A stretch of DNA of 64,000 nucleotides, taken from Hymenobacter sediminicola. GTDB taxonomy: Bacteria; Bacteroidota; Bacteroidia; Cytophagales; Hymenobacteraceae. The notes below the pieces were generated by a model, which saw only the letters and a program-made list of their open reading frames with translations, was not told the origin of the DNA and searched no databases. Location of the stretch: positions 2,477,001 through 2,541,000 of the forward strand of contig NZ_CP060202.1 of assembly GCF_014250515.1 (NCBI RefSeq), given 5' to 3'. Below, piece after piece: positions 6,906-16,592 of the stretch. The position numbers were made by a program, and so were the translations under genes. Position 1 is the first letter of the stretch; every line of letters begins with the position of its first letter.

Positions 6906-8546
6906 TTACCTGTATTTGGCACTTTCCAGATACGGTATATACGCTTTTGCCTCTTTTAACGAGTCCGTTTGCCCTTCAGCCGGTACCAGCTGTATGCGTG
7001 GGCCAGGCAGTTGTGCCAGCTGGTAGTTGAATGTTTGTGCGCTGCCCGGAGTGAGCACCCACGCCACATCGGCTCTTTGCGCCAGCCGATGCAGACTTTT
7101 GGCGAAGTCTCTGGTGCCGGTGAGTTGGTGCCGCCAAACAGCCTGGGAAGGGTGCAGGCTCGTCCAGCCTGCTACACTAAGGCGGCGAACCAGTGGGCCA
7201 TCTACAGCAAACGGCGACTCCGCTTTGTAAGTAGCTTCGAAAGCATCAGATACTATCAGATTGGGGGGCGAAGACTGGTGTGCATGGGCCAGCGCTGTGA
7301 GTCGCTGCCGTTCGGCACGGTTAAGCTTCCGCTCTATTATCAGCGTGGTATGGCGGTGCAATGTTTTGTAAGCATACGGCACAAGCACTACCGCTAAAAC
7401 ACCCAAGATAATCCACGGTGCCTGGCGGGGTGCGGCGGGGCGCATCAGCACCAATGCCAGGTTGCTCAGCACCCACAAATCCAGTAGCGGCAGAGCAATG
7501 CGAGGCGGCAGCTTGAGCACAGCTGCCAGCACCAGCATCAGACCCACATAACCTGCCTGCAGCAGCCAGAAGCTTCTACTGTGCGGCACTCCTCTCCCGG
7601 TTTGCAGCAGTATGCTGGCCAGTAGCAGCAACAGGAGCGGGAAATAGTCTCGGACCAGCTGCGGCAGCGTCTGGCTAAGTTTCGCAGGGGCAATGTGGGT
7701 GAGGAAGTAACGCGGTGTGGGCAGCGGCGCGGCACGGACAAAAAATGCTTCGTTGATGAGGGTCGAGTCGGCCAGCAGCCATTGCTGTGTGGCAGCCAGG
7801 CCCAGGCTGTCAGTAGCAGTCAGCTGCTTCACAGGAGGTGCAGCCAGCTGAAAGTCCAGTAAATTGGATTTCAGGACATCGAGGCGGCGAAATGTGGCAG
7901 CTGCCGGGCTCCAGGTGAGTTGCAGCCACACGGCCCCTACAATGGCCCAAGCAACCGCGCCACCCAGCACAGGCAAGGACCGCCGGCCACTCAGCCACCA
8001 CGCCCCCGGCGCGGCCGCCAGCAGCCCCAGCAGCGCCGCGCTGGGCCGAATCAGCCAGCTCAACGCAAAAGCCAGGAGCCCCCACCATAGCGCCCACCGG
8101 CTTTGCGGGCGCTGCGCCGCGCACAGCACTCCTACCCCCGCCAGCAGAATAGGCACGCGCACGTAGTTGAACCAGAAGCCGTGCTCCAGCCAGGCTACCA
8201 GAAAAAACAGCGTCAGCAGCAGCATTGCCCAGCCAGCCGGTAATCTGCCCACCAGTAACCGGTCGAGGAAGGTGAAGGTCCCGGCGGTAGCGGCGTAGAG
8301 CAGTGCGTAGAGCAGCAGCGCATACCAGGGCACTTCGGGCATGGCCTGGTAGAGCCAGGCCAGAACGGCGCTCAGCCCGTGAAAATACAGGTAGAGCGTC
8401 GTGACCGGCGTAGCGGCCGTAGTACCGCGTAGCAACTGGATAATAGCGGCATCGTCGTTGGTTTCGAAGTAGCTGCCCAGCCCGGCAGCTACTGCCAGCA
8501 TAAGTAGCGCAGGCAACAGCACACGACGAAACAGCTTACCAGACAT
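6906..8546 (-). CDS. Multi-pass membrane protein, possibly a GT-C glycosyltransferase
   Basis: 546 residues. An N-terminal membrane segment is followed by FETNDDAAI (residues 28-35), then roughly ten hydrophobic segments to about residue 400, and a soluble C-terminal domain of about 140 residues. An acidic pair in the first periplasmic loop is a hallmark of GT-C polyprenyl-phosphate-sugar transferases, and a GT2 and a flippase follow upstream in the same orientation. That context suggests assembly or modification of a surface glycan. No family was recognised with confidence, so glycosyltransferase activity is an inference. ATG start at 8546. Confidence 0.5.
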   Translation of the reverse strand: MSGKLFRRVLLPALLMLAVAAGLGSYFETNDDAAIIQLLRGTTAATPVTTLYLYFHGLSAVLAWLYQAMPEVPWYALLLYALLYAATAGTFTFLDRLLVGRLPAGWAMLLLTLFFLVAWLEHGFWFNYVRVPILLAGVGVLCAAQRPQSRWALWWGLLAFALSWLIRPSAALLGLLAAAPGAWWLSGRRSLPVLGGAVAWAIVGAVWLQLTWSPAAATFRRLDVLKSNLLDFQLAAPPVKQLTATDSLGLAATQQWLLADSTLINEAFFVRAAPLPTPRYFLTHIAPAKLSQTLPQLVRDYFPLLLLLLASILLQTGRGVPHSRSFWLLQAGYVGLMLVLAAVLKLPPRIALPLLDLWVLSNLALVLMRPAAPRQAPWIILGVLAVVLVPYAYKTLHRHTTLIIERKLNRAERQRLTALAHAHQSSPPNLIVSDAFEATYKAESPFAVDGPLVRRLSVAGWTSLHPSQAVWRHQLTGTRDFAKSLHRLAQRADVAWVLTPGSAQTFNYQLAQLPGPRIQLVPAEGQTDSLKEAKAYIPYLESAKYR

Positions 8547-8623
8547 TAGCGAAATCAGAGTGAACGATAGAACTGATGAATTCTAGGGCAAACCTACAGG
8601 CTTAATTTGTAGCGTAGCCGCTC

Positions 8624-9559
8624 CTAGTGGCCGACTAACCGGCGCAGCTCCAGATACGCTCCTATGGCGTGTTCCGGCAGCCTCATTCCGCCTATTTCGC
8701 GCAACAAACCATACAGGTCTCTGGCTTGCGGCAGACTCCCGAACCGCGCCGCCTGCCGCAGCTCCCACCGCACCCGTACCGCTAAGGCTGCGCGTTCTGC
8801 CGAAGTGCGGCACAGCGCCAGCGCCTTGCGGCACACCACACTAGTAGAGGCCAGCAGCGGGTCGTTGGGGCGGTAGCCTTGCACTGACTTGGAACGGGGA
8901 TGCAACCGTTTGCGAGTCAGCACTTCGTTTTGGTAATAGAACTGCCAGCTGCGGGACGCACGCACCCAGAAGTCGAAATCCTCATACGCCAGGGTTTCGT
9001 CGTAGCCGCCGAGGGCCTGCAGCGTGGCACGACGCATCATCATGGAGGGGGCACTGATGAAGAACCGCTGCAGCACGTCCTCGAACACCCAGCCAGAGGC
9101 CGGGCGGGGTTGCAGCTGCCCTGCCCTATCGGGCCGATGAAAGTGGCGCTGGAACTCGCCGGCTTCGGTTATCAACTCCAGGTTGCCATAGAGCATGCCG
9201 TAGCTGGCATCAAGCTGCTGAAACTGAGCCACCTGCCGGGCTACCCGCTCGGGCAGCAGAATATCATCGGTGGCAAAGTCGATGATGTACTCGCCCTGGC
9301 TCTGGAAGAAGGCCCGATTGAAAGCCGCGCAGTTGCCGACATTTTTGGGCAGAAACACCGTTTTCCATGCTGGCTGGGCGGCAGCATACTTGCGCAGCAC
9401 TGCCACACTGTCGTCGGTGCTGCCGTCATCCACAAGAAATACCTCCAGCCGCGGATATGTCTGGGCCAGGATAGAATCCAGGGCCGGCTCCAGAAACCGG
9501 GCGTGATTGTGGCACAGCGCCACAATAGTAACCAATGGCAGTGAGTCAGGGGAAGACAT
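8624..9559 (-). CDS. Family 2 glycosyltransferase
   Basis: 311 residues from the ATG at 9559. GT-A fold with the N-terminal nucleotide-binding stretch VTIVALCHNHARF, VDDGSTDDS (about residues 42-50) and a DxD-like ATDDILL (about 98-104). A characteristic GGYDETLAYEDFDFW acceptor-side segment lies near residue 205. The protein is cytoplasmic and transfers a sugar from an NDP donor, probably onto an O-antigen or capsule-type repeat. It lies between a membrane protein and a Wzx-like flippase, all on the reverse strand, with 77- and 132-bp gaps. An ORF extension to 9610 was rejected: it lacks similarity to GT2 N-termini. Donor and acceptor cannot be told from the sequence. Confidence 0.85.
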   Translation of the reverse strand: MSSPDSLPLVTIVALCHNHARFLEPALDSILAQTYPRLEVFLVDDGSTDDSVAVLRKYAAAQPAWKTVFLPKNVGNCAAFNRAFFQSQGEYIIDFATDDILLPERVARQVAQFQQLDASYGMLYGNLELITEAGEFQRHFHRPDRAGQLQPRPASGWVFEDVLQRFFISAPSMMMRRATLQALGGYDETLAYEDFDFWVRASRSWQFYYQNEVLTRKRLHPRSKSVQGYRPNDPLLASTSVVCRKALALCRTSAERAALAVRVRWELRQAARFGSLPQARDLYGLLREIGGMRLPEHAIGAYLELRRLVGH

Positions 9560-9691
9560 GAATAGAAAACAGGTGACCGGCAAATGTATCGTTCGTGCCC
9601 GAAAGCACACCGGTAGGCTGGTCCAGGACAGCCATACTCCTTCTCATTTGTTATGAAAGCGGTTAGTGGGCCTTGAGAAAACTAATACCGC

Positions 9692-10981
9692 TCAGCGCCA
9701 GAACCGGCGGAAATACCAGCCGCACCACACCAGCAGCAGTGCATGCCGCACCGCCGATGCCCACACGGCGCCCAGCAGCCCCAGCCGCGGTAGCAGCAAC
9801 GCCAGTGCCCCGGCATAAAGCACCGCCGAAGCCGCCTGCACTGCCACATAACGCCCTACCCGTGCCTGGGCCGTCAATACCATCACCAGCGGCCAAGCCA
9901 CAAACCGGCACCAGTCACCGAGCAATTGTGGGCCCAGCAGGCTGGCAGCAGCTCCGAAACGGGCCTCAAAAAACAGCGGCAGTAGCCAGTAGCGTAACCC
10001 GTACAACAGCGTCAGTCCGGCAGCCAGCAACGGCACCAGCAGGCGCAGTGCAGTCCGCACCCAAGCACGCTGAGCGGCAGGCTGCGCCGATAAGGCCGCC
10101 AGCCGCGGGTAGTACACACTGCTCATTACGGCCGTCATCACCATAGTGTAGTTGTCGGAGAGTTTGGCTACGGCCTGCCAGAGGTCAGTTTGGGCAAGGC
10201 TGAACTGCCGGATTAGCACCTCCCGCACCGCAAAATCCACGGCTTTTCCGAACAGCAGCAGCCCCACCGCCATGAGCAGAAACCGGCTCAGGCCCCACAG
10301 CGCCTTGCGACTAAGGCGCCTCCCCAGTGACGGTAGCAGCCCGGCCCGGCTCGCCAATGCCCACGCCGGAAGCAGCGTTGCACCCTGCGCCAGCAGATAC
10401 GCCAGTAGCGCCGTGGTAGCCGAACCGCCTGCGGCCAGTACCGCCCCCACGGCCGCCGGCCCCAGCAGACTTAGCGTTATGGTCAGGCCAATGTAGCCCC
10501 GTAGCCGGCCGGCTGCCAGCAGCACCGCCACTAGCAGTGCATAGGCAGTGAGCAGCACAATGCCCAGCCCGAACAGTACCAGCCAGCCAGCCGTGGGCTG
10601 AAACATCCCTACTAACGGGCCGGGCATGAGCAGCAACGCTGCCAGCCCCACTAGCATGGCTGCCCCATTCAGCGCAATGGCCGCGCCCAGCCAGGCCCGG
10701 TAGCGGCCCGACTCGGGCCGTAGCGGTGCCAGGTATTTCACCACGCCCACATGGGTACCGTCGTTGGGCAGAGTAGTGAACAGCGCCATCAGGTTCTGAA
10801 AGTGCGCCAACAGCGTAAGTCCGCCCGGCCCGCCGTACACGGCCAGCAGCTTGTTGAGCAGCAAGGCCCCCGCCGCGCGGGCCAGTACGCCCGCCCCGGA
10901 GCCCAGCGACCCGCGCACAAAGCGCCCTACGCCCGGTGAGGCAACAGGCTCAGTGACAACGGAGGTTTCAGTAGGGCGCAT
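9692..10981 (-). CDS. Wzx/MATE-like polysaccharide flippase
   Basis: 429 residues from the ATG at 10979-10981, with about 12 hydrophobic segments. The N-terminal SLGSGAGVLARAAGALLLNK and the FQNLMALFTTLPNDGTHVG segment are typical of O-antigen translocases of the MOP superfamily. It would flip an undecaprenyl-linked oligosaccharide across the inner membrane. It is the first gene of a three-gene reverse-strand group with a GT2 and a membrane protein. The frame stays open 122 codons further upstream, but that part is not hydrophobic and overlaps the divergent CorA gene, so the shorter start was chosen. Confidence 0.75.
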   Translation of the reverse strand: MRPTETSVVTEPVASPGVGRFVRGSLGSGAGVLARAAGALLLNKLLAVYGGPGGLTLLAHFQNLMALFTTLPNDGTHVGVVKYLAPLRPESGRYRAWLGAAIALNGAAMLVGLAALLLMPGPLVGMFQPTAGWLVLFGLGIVLLTAYALLVAVLLAAGRLRGYIGLTITLSLLGPAAVGAVLAAGGSATTALLAYLLAQGATLLPAWALASRAGLLPSLGRRLSRKALWGLSRFLLMAVGLLLFGKAVDFAVREVLIRQFSLAQTDLWQAVAKLSDNYTMVMTAVMSSVYYPRLAALSAQPAAQRAWVRTALRLLVPLLAAGLTLLYGLRYWLLPLFFEARFGAAASLLGPQLLGDWCRFVAWPLVMVLTAQARVGRYVAVQAASAVLYAGALALLLPRLGLLGAVWASAVRHALLLVWCGWYFRRFWR

Positions 10982-11195
10982 GGCCGCAAAAGTAGCGGAA
11001 GCCGCGGCAGTGTCCGGCGTATGGTAGCCAAGGCGGCACAGGCAACTTGCGTTTCGGCGGGGCAAATGCCGGCCGCTACGCACATTCTGGTGGCGCAGCC
11101 AGCGTTTGATCCCAGACGTCGGTAGCAGTTCAGGTGGCAGTCTTGCAGCCATAGCCGGCCTTCTACCGTACATTGGCCCGGCCTTTACTTGCTTT

Positions 11196-12395
11196 ATGGA
11201 ATCTTCTGCCTCCTCTTTTGTCGATCCGGCTGCCGACACCGCCCCGCTGCATCCCGACGACGAAAAGCACAACTCTATTGCCGACCGCGCCGATACGCGG
11301 CTGGCCCGGGAAGCGCACGTGGGGCAACGGCCCGGCACGCTCACCATCCGGGCCGGCGCTATGGCCCCCCGCCTATTTCTGCTCTCCTACGATGAAGTCT
11401 CGTGCACGGAGCAGGAATACTCAGACTACGACGAGCTGTGGCGCTTTTTTTCCACTCATCCGGAGCTGCGGCACTGGATCGATGTCCGCGGCTATAACAA
11501 CCTGCCGCTGATGGAGCGCATTATGCAGGATTTTGACCTGCATCCGCTGCAGATGGAGGATGTCCTCGGCGACTATCAGCGGGCTAAAGTAGACGTGTTC
11601 GGTGACAACCGCCTGTTTCTGGTGTCTCGCATGACCGAGTTTACCAAGCTGCTCGAAATCGACGACGACCAGCTTTCTATTTTCACTGGCCCCAACTACG
11701 TTCTCACGTTTCAGGACGACTACAACGACTGCCTCGATACAGTGCGGCAGCGCATTCGCTCGGGGTACAGCCAAATCAAGCGCAAACCGCCGCTCTACCT
11801 CGCCTACGCCCTCACCGATGTAGTGCTTGACCAGTACTACCCCACCATGGCGGCCATCGGCGACTATATTGAGCGGCTCGAAGACCGAATCCTGCAGGAC
11901 CGTCCTGACCGGCGGGTGCTGGGCCGCATTCTGCGCATGAAGAAGGACATCATCCGGTTCCGGCGCTTTGTGTACCCGGAACGGGAGAAAATTGCAGAGA
12001 TTCTGCGCATGCCCGACGACATCGTGCCCGATGAAATGAAGGTGTACTTCCGCGACTGTTACGACCACGCCATTCAGGCCCTCGACCTAGCCGAAAGCTA
12101 CCGCGAATCGGTCAGCAGCCTTGTGGAGCTGTTCATGTCAAACCAGAGCAACCGCATGAACGAGGTAATGAAGGTGCTGACTATTATCAGCTCCATCTTC
12201 ATTCCGCTCAGCTTTGTGGTGGGCTTGTATGGCATGAATTTCCAGCGGGAGAATCCGCATGGGGGCATAAACTACCTCAATATGCCCGAACTCTATAGCC
12301 CCTGGGGCTACCCTATTCTGCTCGCTATTCTGGCCGTTATTGTGATGTTTCAGCTCCTGTATTTCTACCGCAAAGGCTGGCTGACCAACAGGTAA
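11196..12395 (+). CDS. corA: CorA-family magnesium/cobalt transporter
   Basis: 399 residues. A long cytoplasmic N-terminal domain (1-330) rich in acidic residues and helices is followed by two C-terminal membrane segments. The GMN selectivity signature lies at the end of the first (VGLYGMNF), with an acidic-to-neutral loop and a second segment ending YFYRKGW. CorA forms a homopentameric channel for Mg2+ uptake. The ATG at 11196 is chosen over an in-frame upstream ATG at 11106, because the extra 30 residues look hydrophobic and unrelated. It is divergent from the flippase gene and converges on nadR with a 27-bp gap. Confidence 0.93.
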   Translation: MESSASSFVDPAADTAPLHPDDEKHNSIADRADTRLAREAHVGQRPGTLTIRAGAMAPRLFLLSYDEVSCTEQEYSDYDELWRFFSTHPELRHWIDVRGYNNLPLMERIMQDFDLHPLQMEDVLGDYQRAKVDVFGDNRLFLVSRMTEFTKLLEIDDDQLSIFTGPNYVLTFQDDYNDCLDTVRQRIRSGYSQIKRKPPLYLAYALTDVVLDQYYPTMAAIGDYIERLEDRILQDRPDRRVLGRILRMKKDIIRFRRFVYPEREKIAEILRMPDDIVPDEMKVYFRDCYDHAIQALDLAESYRESVSSLVELFMSNQSNRMNEVMKVLTIISSIFIPLSFVVGLYGMNFQRENPHGGINYLNMPELYSPWGYPILLAILAVIVMFQLLYFYRKGWLTNR

Positions 12396-12422
12396 GCCAA
12401 GTACGCGCGTCCCTGAAGACGT

Positions 12423-13529
12423 TTAGCCCCATTTGCGCGGGTCCGCAGACGTGACGGCGGCGTGCTGGGGCTGGCCAAGTACGGCATACACTTGCTGCAG
12501 CCGCTCTTCCACAGTGCCCGTGAGCAACGTATAAGGAATCTGCAGCATGTCGAGCTGCATAGCTACCATGCCGTGGTGGAAGTCGCGCAGCGCCTCCGGG
12601 TCGCGCCAGCCGTCGTCTTCATACGGAATATCGGGGGCGCACAAGAAGGTATGAAAGTAGCGCTGCCGACACTCGGCGGCCAAGGCCAATAGCTCAGGCG
12701 CACAGCGGGCATAATAGAAGTAGGAAAACTGCGCCGTAGTAGCAGCATTGGTATCCACGAACAGGAAGTGCCGGGCGTGCGGCACGGCCTCATCTTCCAG
12801 CTCGCGGTGTCGGTGCGCAATGTACAGCAGGTCGTCGAAGTCGGTGGCGCCGTTTTTCTCTTCGTGCAGCGTGCGGCCGTACTCGTGCACCCACACCGTA
12901 CCGTAGGCGGCAGCCAGCGCCTTGCTCAGCGTGGATTTGCCCGTGCTTTCGGCCCCCATCAGCACAATCTTGCGGATGAACTGCGCCGAGTGAAAATGCG
13001 CGTGAACTACCGGGTGCAGAAACTCAGCGTGCCCATACAGGTCTTCCCGAATTTGCGTGCCGGAAATAGATACGGCCGTCCGGGGTGGGTCTACCGCCAC
13101 ATACTCGGCTCCAATGTGAGCCGCAAAGCCAGGACCATATGCCTCGGACGCAAATACTACATCGGGCTGCAGAGGCTGCTGCCGGAGCCAGCGCCGCACA
13201 AACTCACGCTGAGTATGGTCATCGGCATCGTTGGGCGGCACCGGCAGCTGGCCCACCGGCAGTGCTACGATGTGCAGCACTGTACTCCCAATCCGAGGCG
13301 ACGTGCCGGGCTCAGCTCCTGCCGGAGTATAGATCTGTCGAATCCAGCCGGCCCGCGTTTCAGCGTCCATGGTGGCCGGGTCAGGGTTGGAATATACCAG
13401 CACATATAGGTCCTGCACCTGAGCGGCAGCCTGCTCAAGCAGTACTTGGTGGCCTTTGTGGAAGGGCAGAAACTTTCCCACAACCAAGCCAATGGGCCAG
13501 CGGGACGCAGAAGTAACAGAAGAGGCCAA
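12423..13529 (-). CDS. nadR: NadR-like bifunctional NMN adenylyltransferase / ribosylnicotinamide kinase
   Basis: 368 residues. The N-terminal nucleotidyltransferase domain carries VGKFLPFHKGH (HxGH at 24-27) and SISGTQIR (154-161). The C-terminal kinase domain carries a Walker A GAESTGKST (192-200). It makes NAD from NMN and phosphorylates ribosylnicotinamide, so it serves NAD salvage. The helix-turn-helix repressor domain of enteric NadR is absent, as is usual in this phylum. No ATG fits the N-terminus: the gene most likely starts at the TTG at 13529, only 12 codons before the conserved GKF motif. It is transcribed alone. Confidence 0.85.
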   Translation of the reverse strand: MASSVTSASRWPIGLVVGKFLPFHKGHQVLLEQAAAQVQDLYVLVYSNPDPATMDAETRAGWIRQIYTPAGAEPGTSPRIGSTVLHIVALPVGQLPVPPNDADDHTQREFVRRWLRQQPLQPDVVFASEAYGPGFAAHIGAEYVAVDPPRTAVSISGTQIREDLYGHAEFLHPVVHAHFHSAQFIRKIVLMGAESTGKSTLSKALAAAYGTVWVHEYGRTLHEEKNGATDFDDLLYIAHRHRELEDEAVPHARHFLFVDTNAATTAQFSYFYYARCAPELLALAAECRQRYFHTFLCAPDIPYEDDGWRDPEALRDFHHGMVAMQLDMLQIPYTLLTGTVEERLQQVYAVLGQPQHAAVTSADPRKWG

Positions 13530-13634
13530 GCAGAAAAAGTTGAAAACGACATGCTTTGCTGCCGCCTAGTAGTGCAAATGAAGGAGTGTATGCGCCTTAA
13601 GGTACTCAGTTTGGTCACAGCTTAGCAGCCCGCC

Positions 13635-16376
13635 TTACTTGAGTTCCAGCGACGTGCGGCGCAGTTCGGGGCCGATGGTGCGGTAGAGATGGTAAGTTTT
13701 GGTAGTTGCTTCGTATTCGAGCCCGACTTCCGGTGCGCTGCTGTCGAAGGGTTGGCCGCCCAGCAGCCGGCCCAGCCGGTCATACACGTACGCTTTGCCT
13801 GGGCCGGACTCGGTCAGCACATACACCCGCTGCTCTGCGCCGAAATCAAAGAACTGTACGGGTTTCTGGCCGGAGGTCAGGAATTTCTGGCCCAGCAGCC
13901 GCCGGCCCGTGGGGTCAAACAGATCCAACTGCCCTCCTTCTTCGCGGGCCACCACGTAGGTGCGTCGCCGCTGATCCGGGATAAGCCGGAAAACCGAGCT
14001 GCGGCTCCAGGTAGCCACACGGCTGCGCCCTACTACGTCGCCGGCCAGCGAAAATGTGACCCGCTCCCCGTGCTGGTTCACGACCGTAATGCGGGTGCGG
14101 TTGAGCGTCGGGCCCACCGTTTCGGCCAGAGCCTCGCTTTGCAGCCGTGCCCCCAAGCTGATAGGAAACCCCGGATAGACGCCGCCTTGCTGATCGAAGG
14201 CATACACGTAGCCATTTTCGAGTAGCACCACCACCACGTCGCGCCCACCCACTACTAAGTACAGCGGCGGCGCAGCAAGGTTGAAGTCGAGGCGCTTGGG
14301 CAGCCAGCTGGGATAAGCATTGCCCTTGGTATCATAGAGAAACAGGTTGCCACCACCGCCCGTCACCAAGAGGCGTGGCGCTCCAAAAGCCCCAGCCGGT
14401 GATACGGTTAGGCCACTGGCGCGCACCGAATCAGGCAGATTGAGAGGAAAAGTTGGTGTTGAGCGGCCTTGCTCGTCCAGGAAGTGCAGCTGACTGGGGG
14501 TGGCCAGCAAATAGCCCGAGCGGCCTGCTACTGTCTGGCGCTGTATCCGCCCTACTAGTGGGCCAGGCAGCGTATCAGACCAAGCCACAACGTTTTCGGG
14601 CGTGACGTAGTGCAGCACCTGCGCCGCATCCTGCACCAGCACGCCGGGCCGCGTGGCCCCTGCCACCGAAACCAGCGTGGGAGAACCAGCCAATGGCGTT
14701 TTGAACGCCAGTAAGCTGCCGGTGCCAATGCTGCCCTGCGGCCGCGCTACGGCAGGCCCCACCAGCGGGTGGCGCAGCAACAACTGGGTGAAATACTGGG
14801 CGCCGGTTTCGGCTTCGTTGGCGGCCGGCACAAATTGCAGGGCCACCTGCGGGAAACGCTTGAATAGTGACTCATTGCGCAGCAGCCCGGCGCGGCGTTC
14901 CTCTACCAGTCCCCGCAACAGCAGGTTCCAGGCGTTACGGGTATCCAGCACCACGCTTAGGCGAGCCAGCGGCTGGGTTTCCTGCAGAAAGGACACCTGC
15001 GTGGGCGAGCGGGCCCACACTTGCCCGGCTACCACATCTTGCAGCCAGGTGCGCATTGCTGCCGCATCATCTCCGAAAACCACATAGTTGCCAACCACGG
15101 CCACAGCCGGCTGCCGGAAACCGGCAAACAAGGGCCCCAGCAGTCGGGCTGGCAGCTCCGGCACACCCGTCTGATGAATCTGGTAGGTGCCTACCCGCTC
15201 AAACGATGGGCTGGCCCCTACTGCCCGCCGCAACTGGCCCAGCAGAATGGCTTGCCGCGCCGGTTGTGCGCACCACACCACGGCCAGCCGCCCCGGACTG
15301 ACGCGGGCCGAAGCCGGGGCCAGATACGCCAGCGCCGCTTCCTTGCTCATGCCGGCCAGCAGGCTGTCGAGGAGCGGGTTGATGCTGGCAGCGAGTGAAT
15401 CAGTAGTAGCGGCCGGACGGGCACCGCGCAGTACGTGGGCCTCCCCAATACCCAAGTGCACCAGTAGTGCAGTCCGCAGGCTTAGTACGTCGGCCATGCG
15501 CAGGCGCTGAGCGGGCTGGCCGCGCAACTGCTTGTGCAGGCTCCCGGCGGTGGTTTCCGGATTCGCAAAGCCGCTGAACACCACCTTATTGCCCGCCAGC
15601 TTCATCTCTAGTTGCCCATCAAGCACCAGACTGGTTACGCTCCCGATTCCTGGCACTACGTCGGCACGGAAGAACACGCCCAGCAATCGCGGTAGGCGAC
15701 GATAGTTGATAAGCAGCGTGGCGTCTACATCGCGCAGCCGGAAAAAGTCAGTATTCTGGAAGTCGGCCGCGACGCTGGGCTGCTCGGGTGCAGCCAAACG
15801 ACGCACTACGGCTTCTACCAGCCCCGGATTAGGGCTCATCACCAAGTGGTTGCGATGGTTGAGAAACGTAATACCCCGGCCGGTACCCACCTCGCTGATT
15901 TCGGTGAGCAGCGCGCCTTCATACTCACGGGTCCGGACCCGAAACTGGGGGTCGCGGCTCAGCGCGTCTACAAGGCTGCGCACCTGCCGGTATTCGCGCA
16001 CACTGCCAATAGGCAGCTGCAGCAGCACATCAAAGCGCCCATGGCCAGTGACGTGCACCGAAGTCAGCACTTTTTTGCGCCCCAGAAAGCGCATCAATAC
16101 GTTGCGGGAGCCGGTGAGGCTATCAATCAGTACTACGGTATTTTCCAGGCCCTGGAAGTAGCGCACGGTGGTCAGGTTGTCCCAGACCTGGGTTTCCTTT
16201 AGGTGGCGCACTAGCGTCGGATGGTCGCGGGTAGCGGCCACTAGCACCGCATCGTCGGGCACCAGCGCCCAAGGATCGACGGGCACGGCCGCCACAGTAC
16301 GGCGGTAGTACACGTACGACGCCAGCGACGCCAGCAGAAACAGACCCGTAAGAAATACCAGTAGCTTTTTGGACAT
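13635..16376 (-). CDS. Large membrane-anchored periplasmic protein (DUF3352-like) with beta-propeller-like C-terminus
   Basis: 913 residues from the ATG at 16376. One N-terminal membrane segment (about 4-22) is followed by YYRRT, then a long extracytoplasmic body. The first half (WALVPDDAVLVAATRD, LLINYRRLPRLL, PVVGNYVVFGDD-like stretches) resembles DUF3352. The last 350 residues contain repeated LLVTGGGGNLFLYD / VVVVLLENGYVYAFD units that look like propeller blades. Function is unknown. Surface or periplasmic location is inferred from the anchor. It is not in an obvious operon: nadR follows 105 bp downstream on the same strand, and the next gene is divergent. The in-frame extension to 16403 adds only nine residues. 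Confidence 0.6.
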   Translation of the reverse strand: MSKKLLVFLTGLFLLASLASYVYYRRTVAAVPVDPWALVPDDAVLVAATRDHPTLVRHLKETQVWDNLTTVRYFQGLENTVVLIDSLTGSRNVLMRFLGRKKVLTSVHVTGHGRFDVLLQLPIGSVREYRQVRSLVDALSRDPQFRVRTREYEGALLTEISEVGTGRGITFLNHRNHLVMSPNPGLVEAVVRRLAAPEQPSVAADFQNTDFFRLRDVDATLLINYRRLPRLLGVFFRADVVPGIGSVTSLVLDGQLEMKLAGNKVVFSGFANPETTAGSLHKQLRGQPAQRLRMADVLSLRTALLVHLGIGEAHVLRGARPAATTDSLAASINPLLDSLLAGMSKEAALAYLAPASARVSPGRLAVVWCAQPARQAILLGQLRRAVGASPSFERVGTYQIHQTGVPELPARLLGPLFAGFRQPAVAVVGNYVVFGDDAAAMRTWLQDVVAGQVWARSPTQVSFLQETQPLARLSVVLDTRNAWNLLLRGLVEERRAGLLRNESLFKRFPQVALQFVPAANEAETGAQYFTQLLLRHPLVGPAVARPQGSIGTGSLLAFKTPLAGSPTLVSVAGATRPGVLVQDAAQVLHYVTPENVVAWSDTLPGPLVGRIQRQTVAGRSGYLLATPSQLHFLDEQGRSTPTFPLNLPDSVRASGLTVSPAGAFGAPRLLVTGGGGNLFLYDTKGNAYPSWLPKRLDFNLAAPPLYLVVGGRDVVVVLLENGYVYAFDQQGGVYPGFPISLGARLQSEALAETVGPTLNRTRITVVNQHGERVTFSLAGDVVGRSRVATWSRSSVFRLIPDQRRRTYVVAREEGGQLDLFDPTGRRLLGQKFLTSGQKPVQFFDFGAEQRVYVLTESGPGKAYVYDRLGRLLGGQPFDSSAPEVGLEYEATTKTYHLYRTIGPELRRTSLELK

Positions 16377-16592
16377 GCAAGGGTGCCGGTGGGCGGGCGG
16401 CAAAAATAGCTATTTCGGAAGCAGGTGACAGAAACCCTGGCCGTAATACGGCAGAAGGCTAGTCTACGCCTACTATTTCACTGGCTACTGTTGAAATTCA
16501 GAAGCAGATTAGCTACAACAGCCACCACCAATGCCCGGCCTAGTTGCCGCTTAGGCGCTAGAGCTCAACCGAAAACTGCTTACCTTCAAGGC

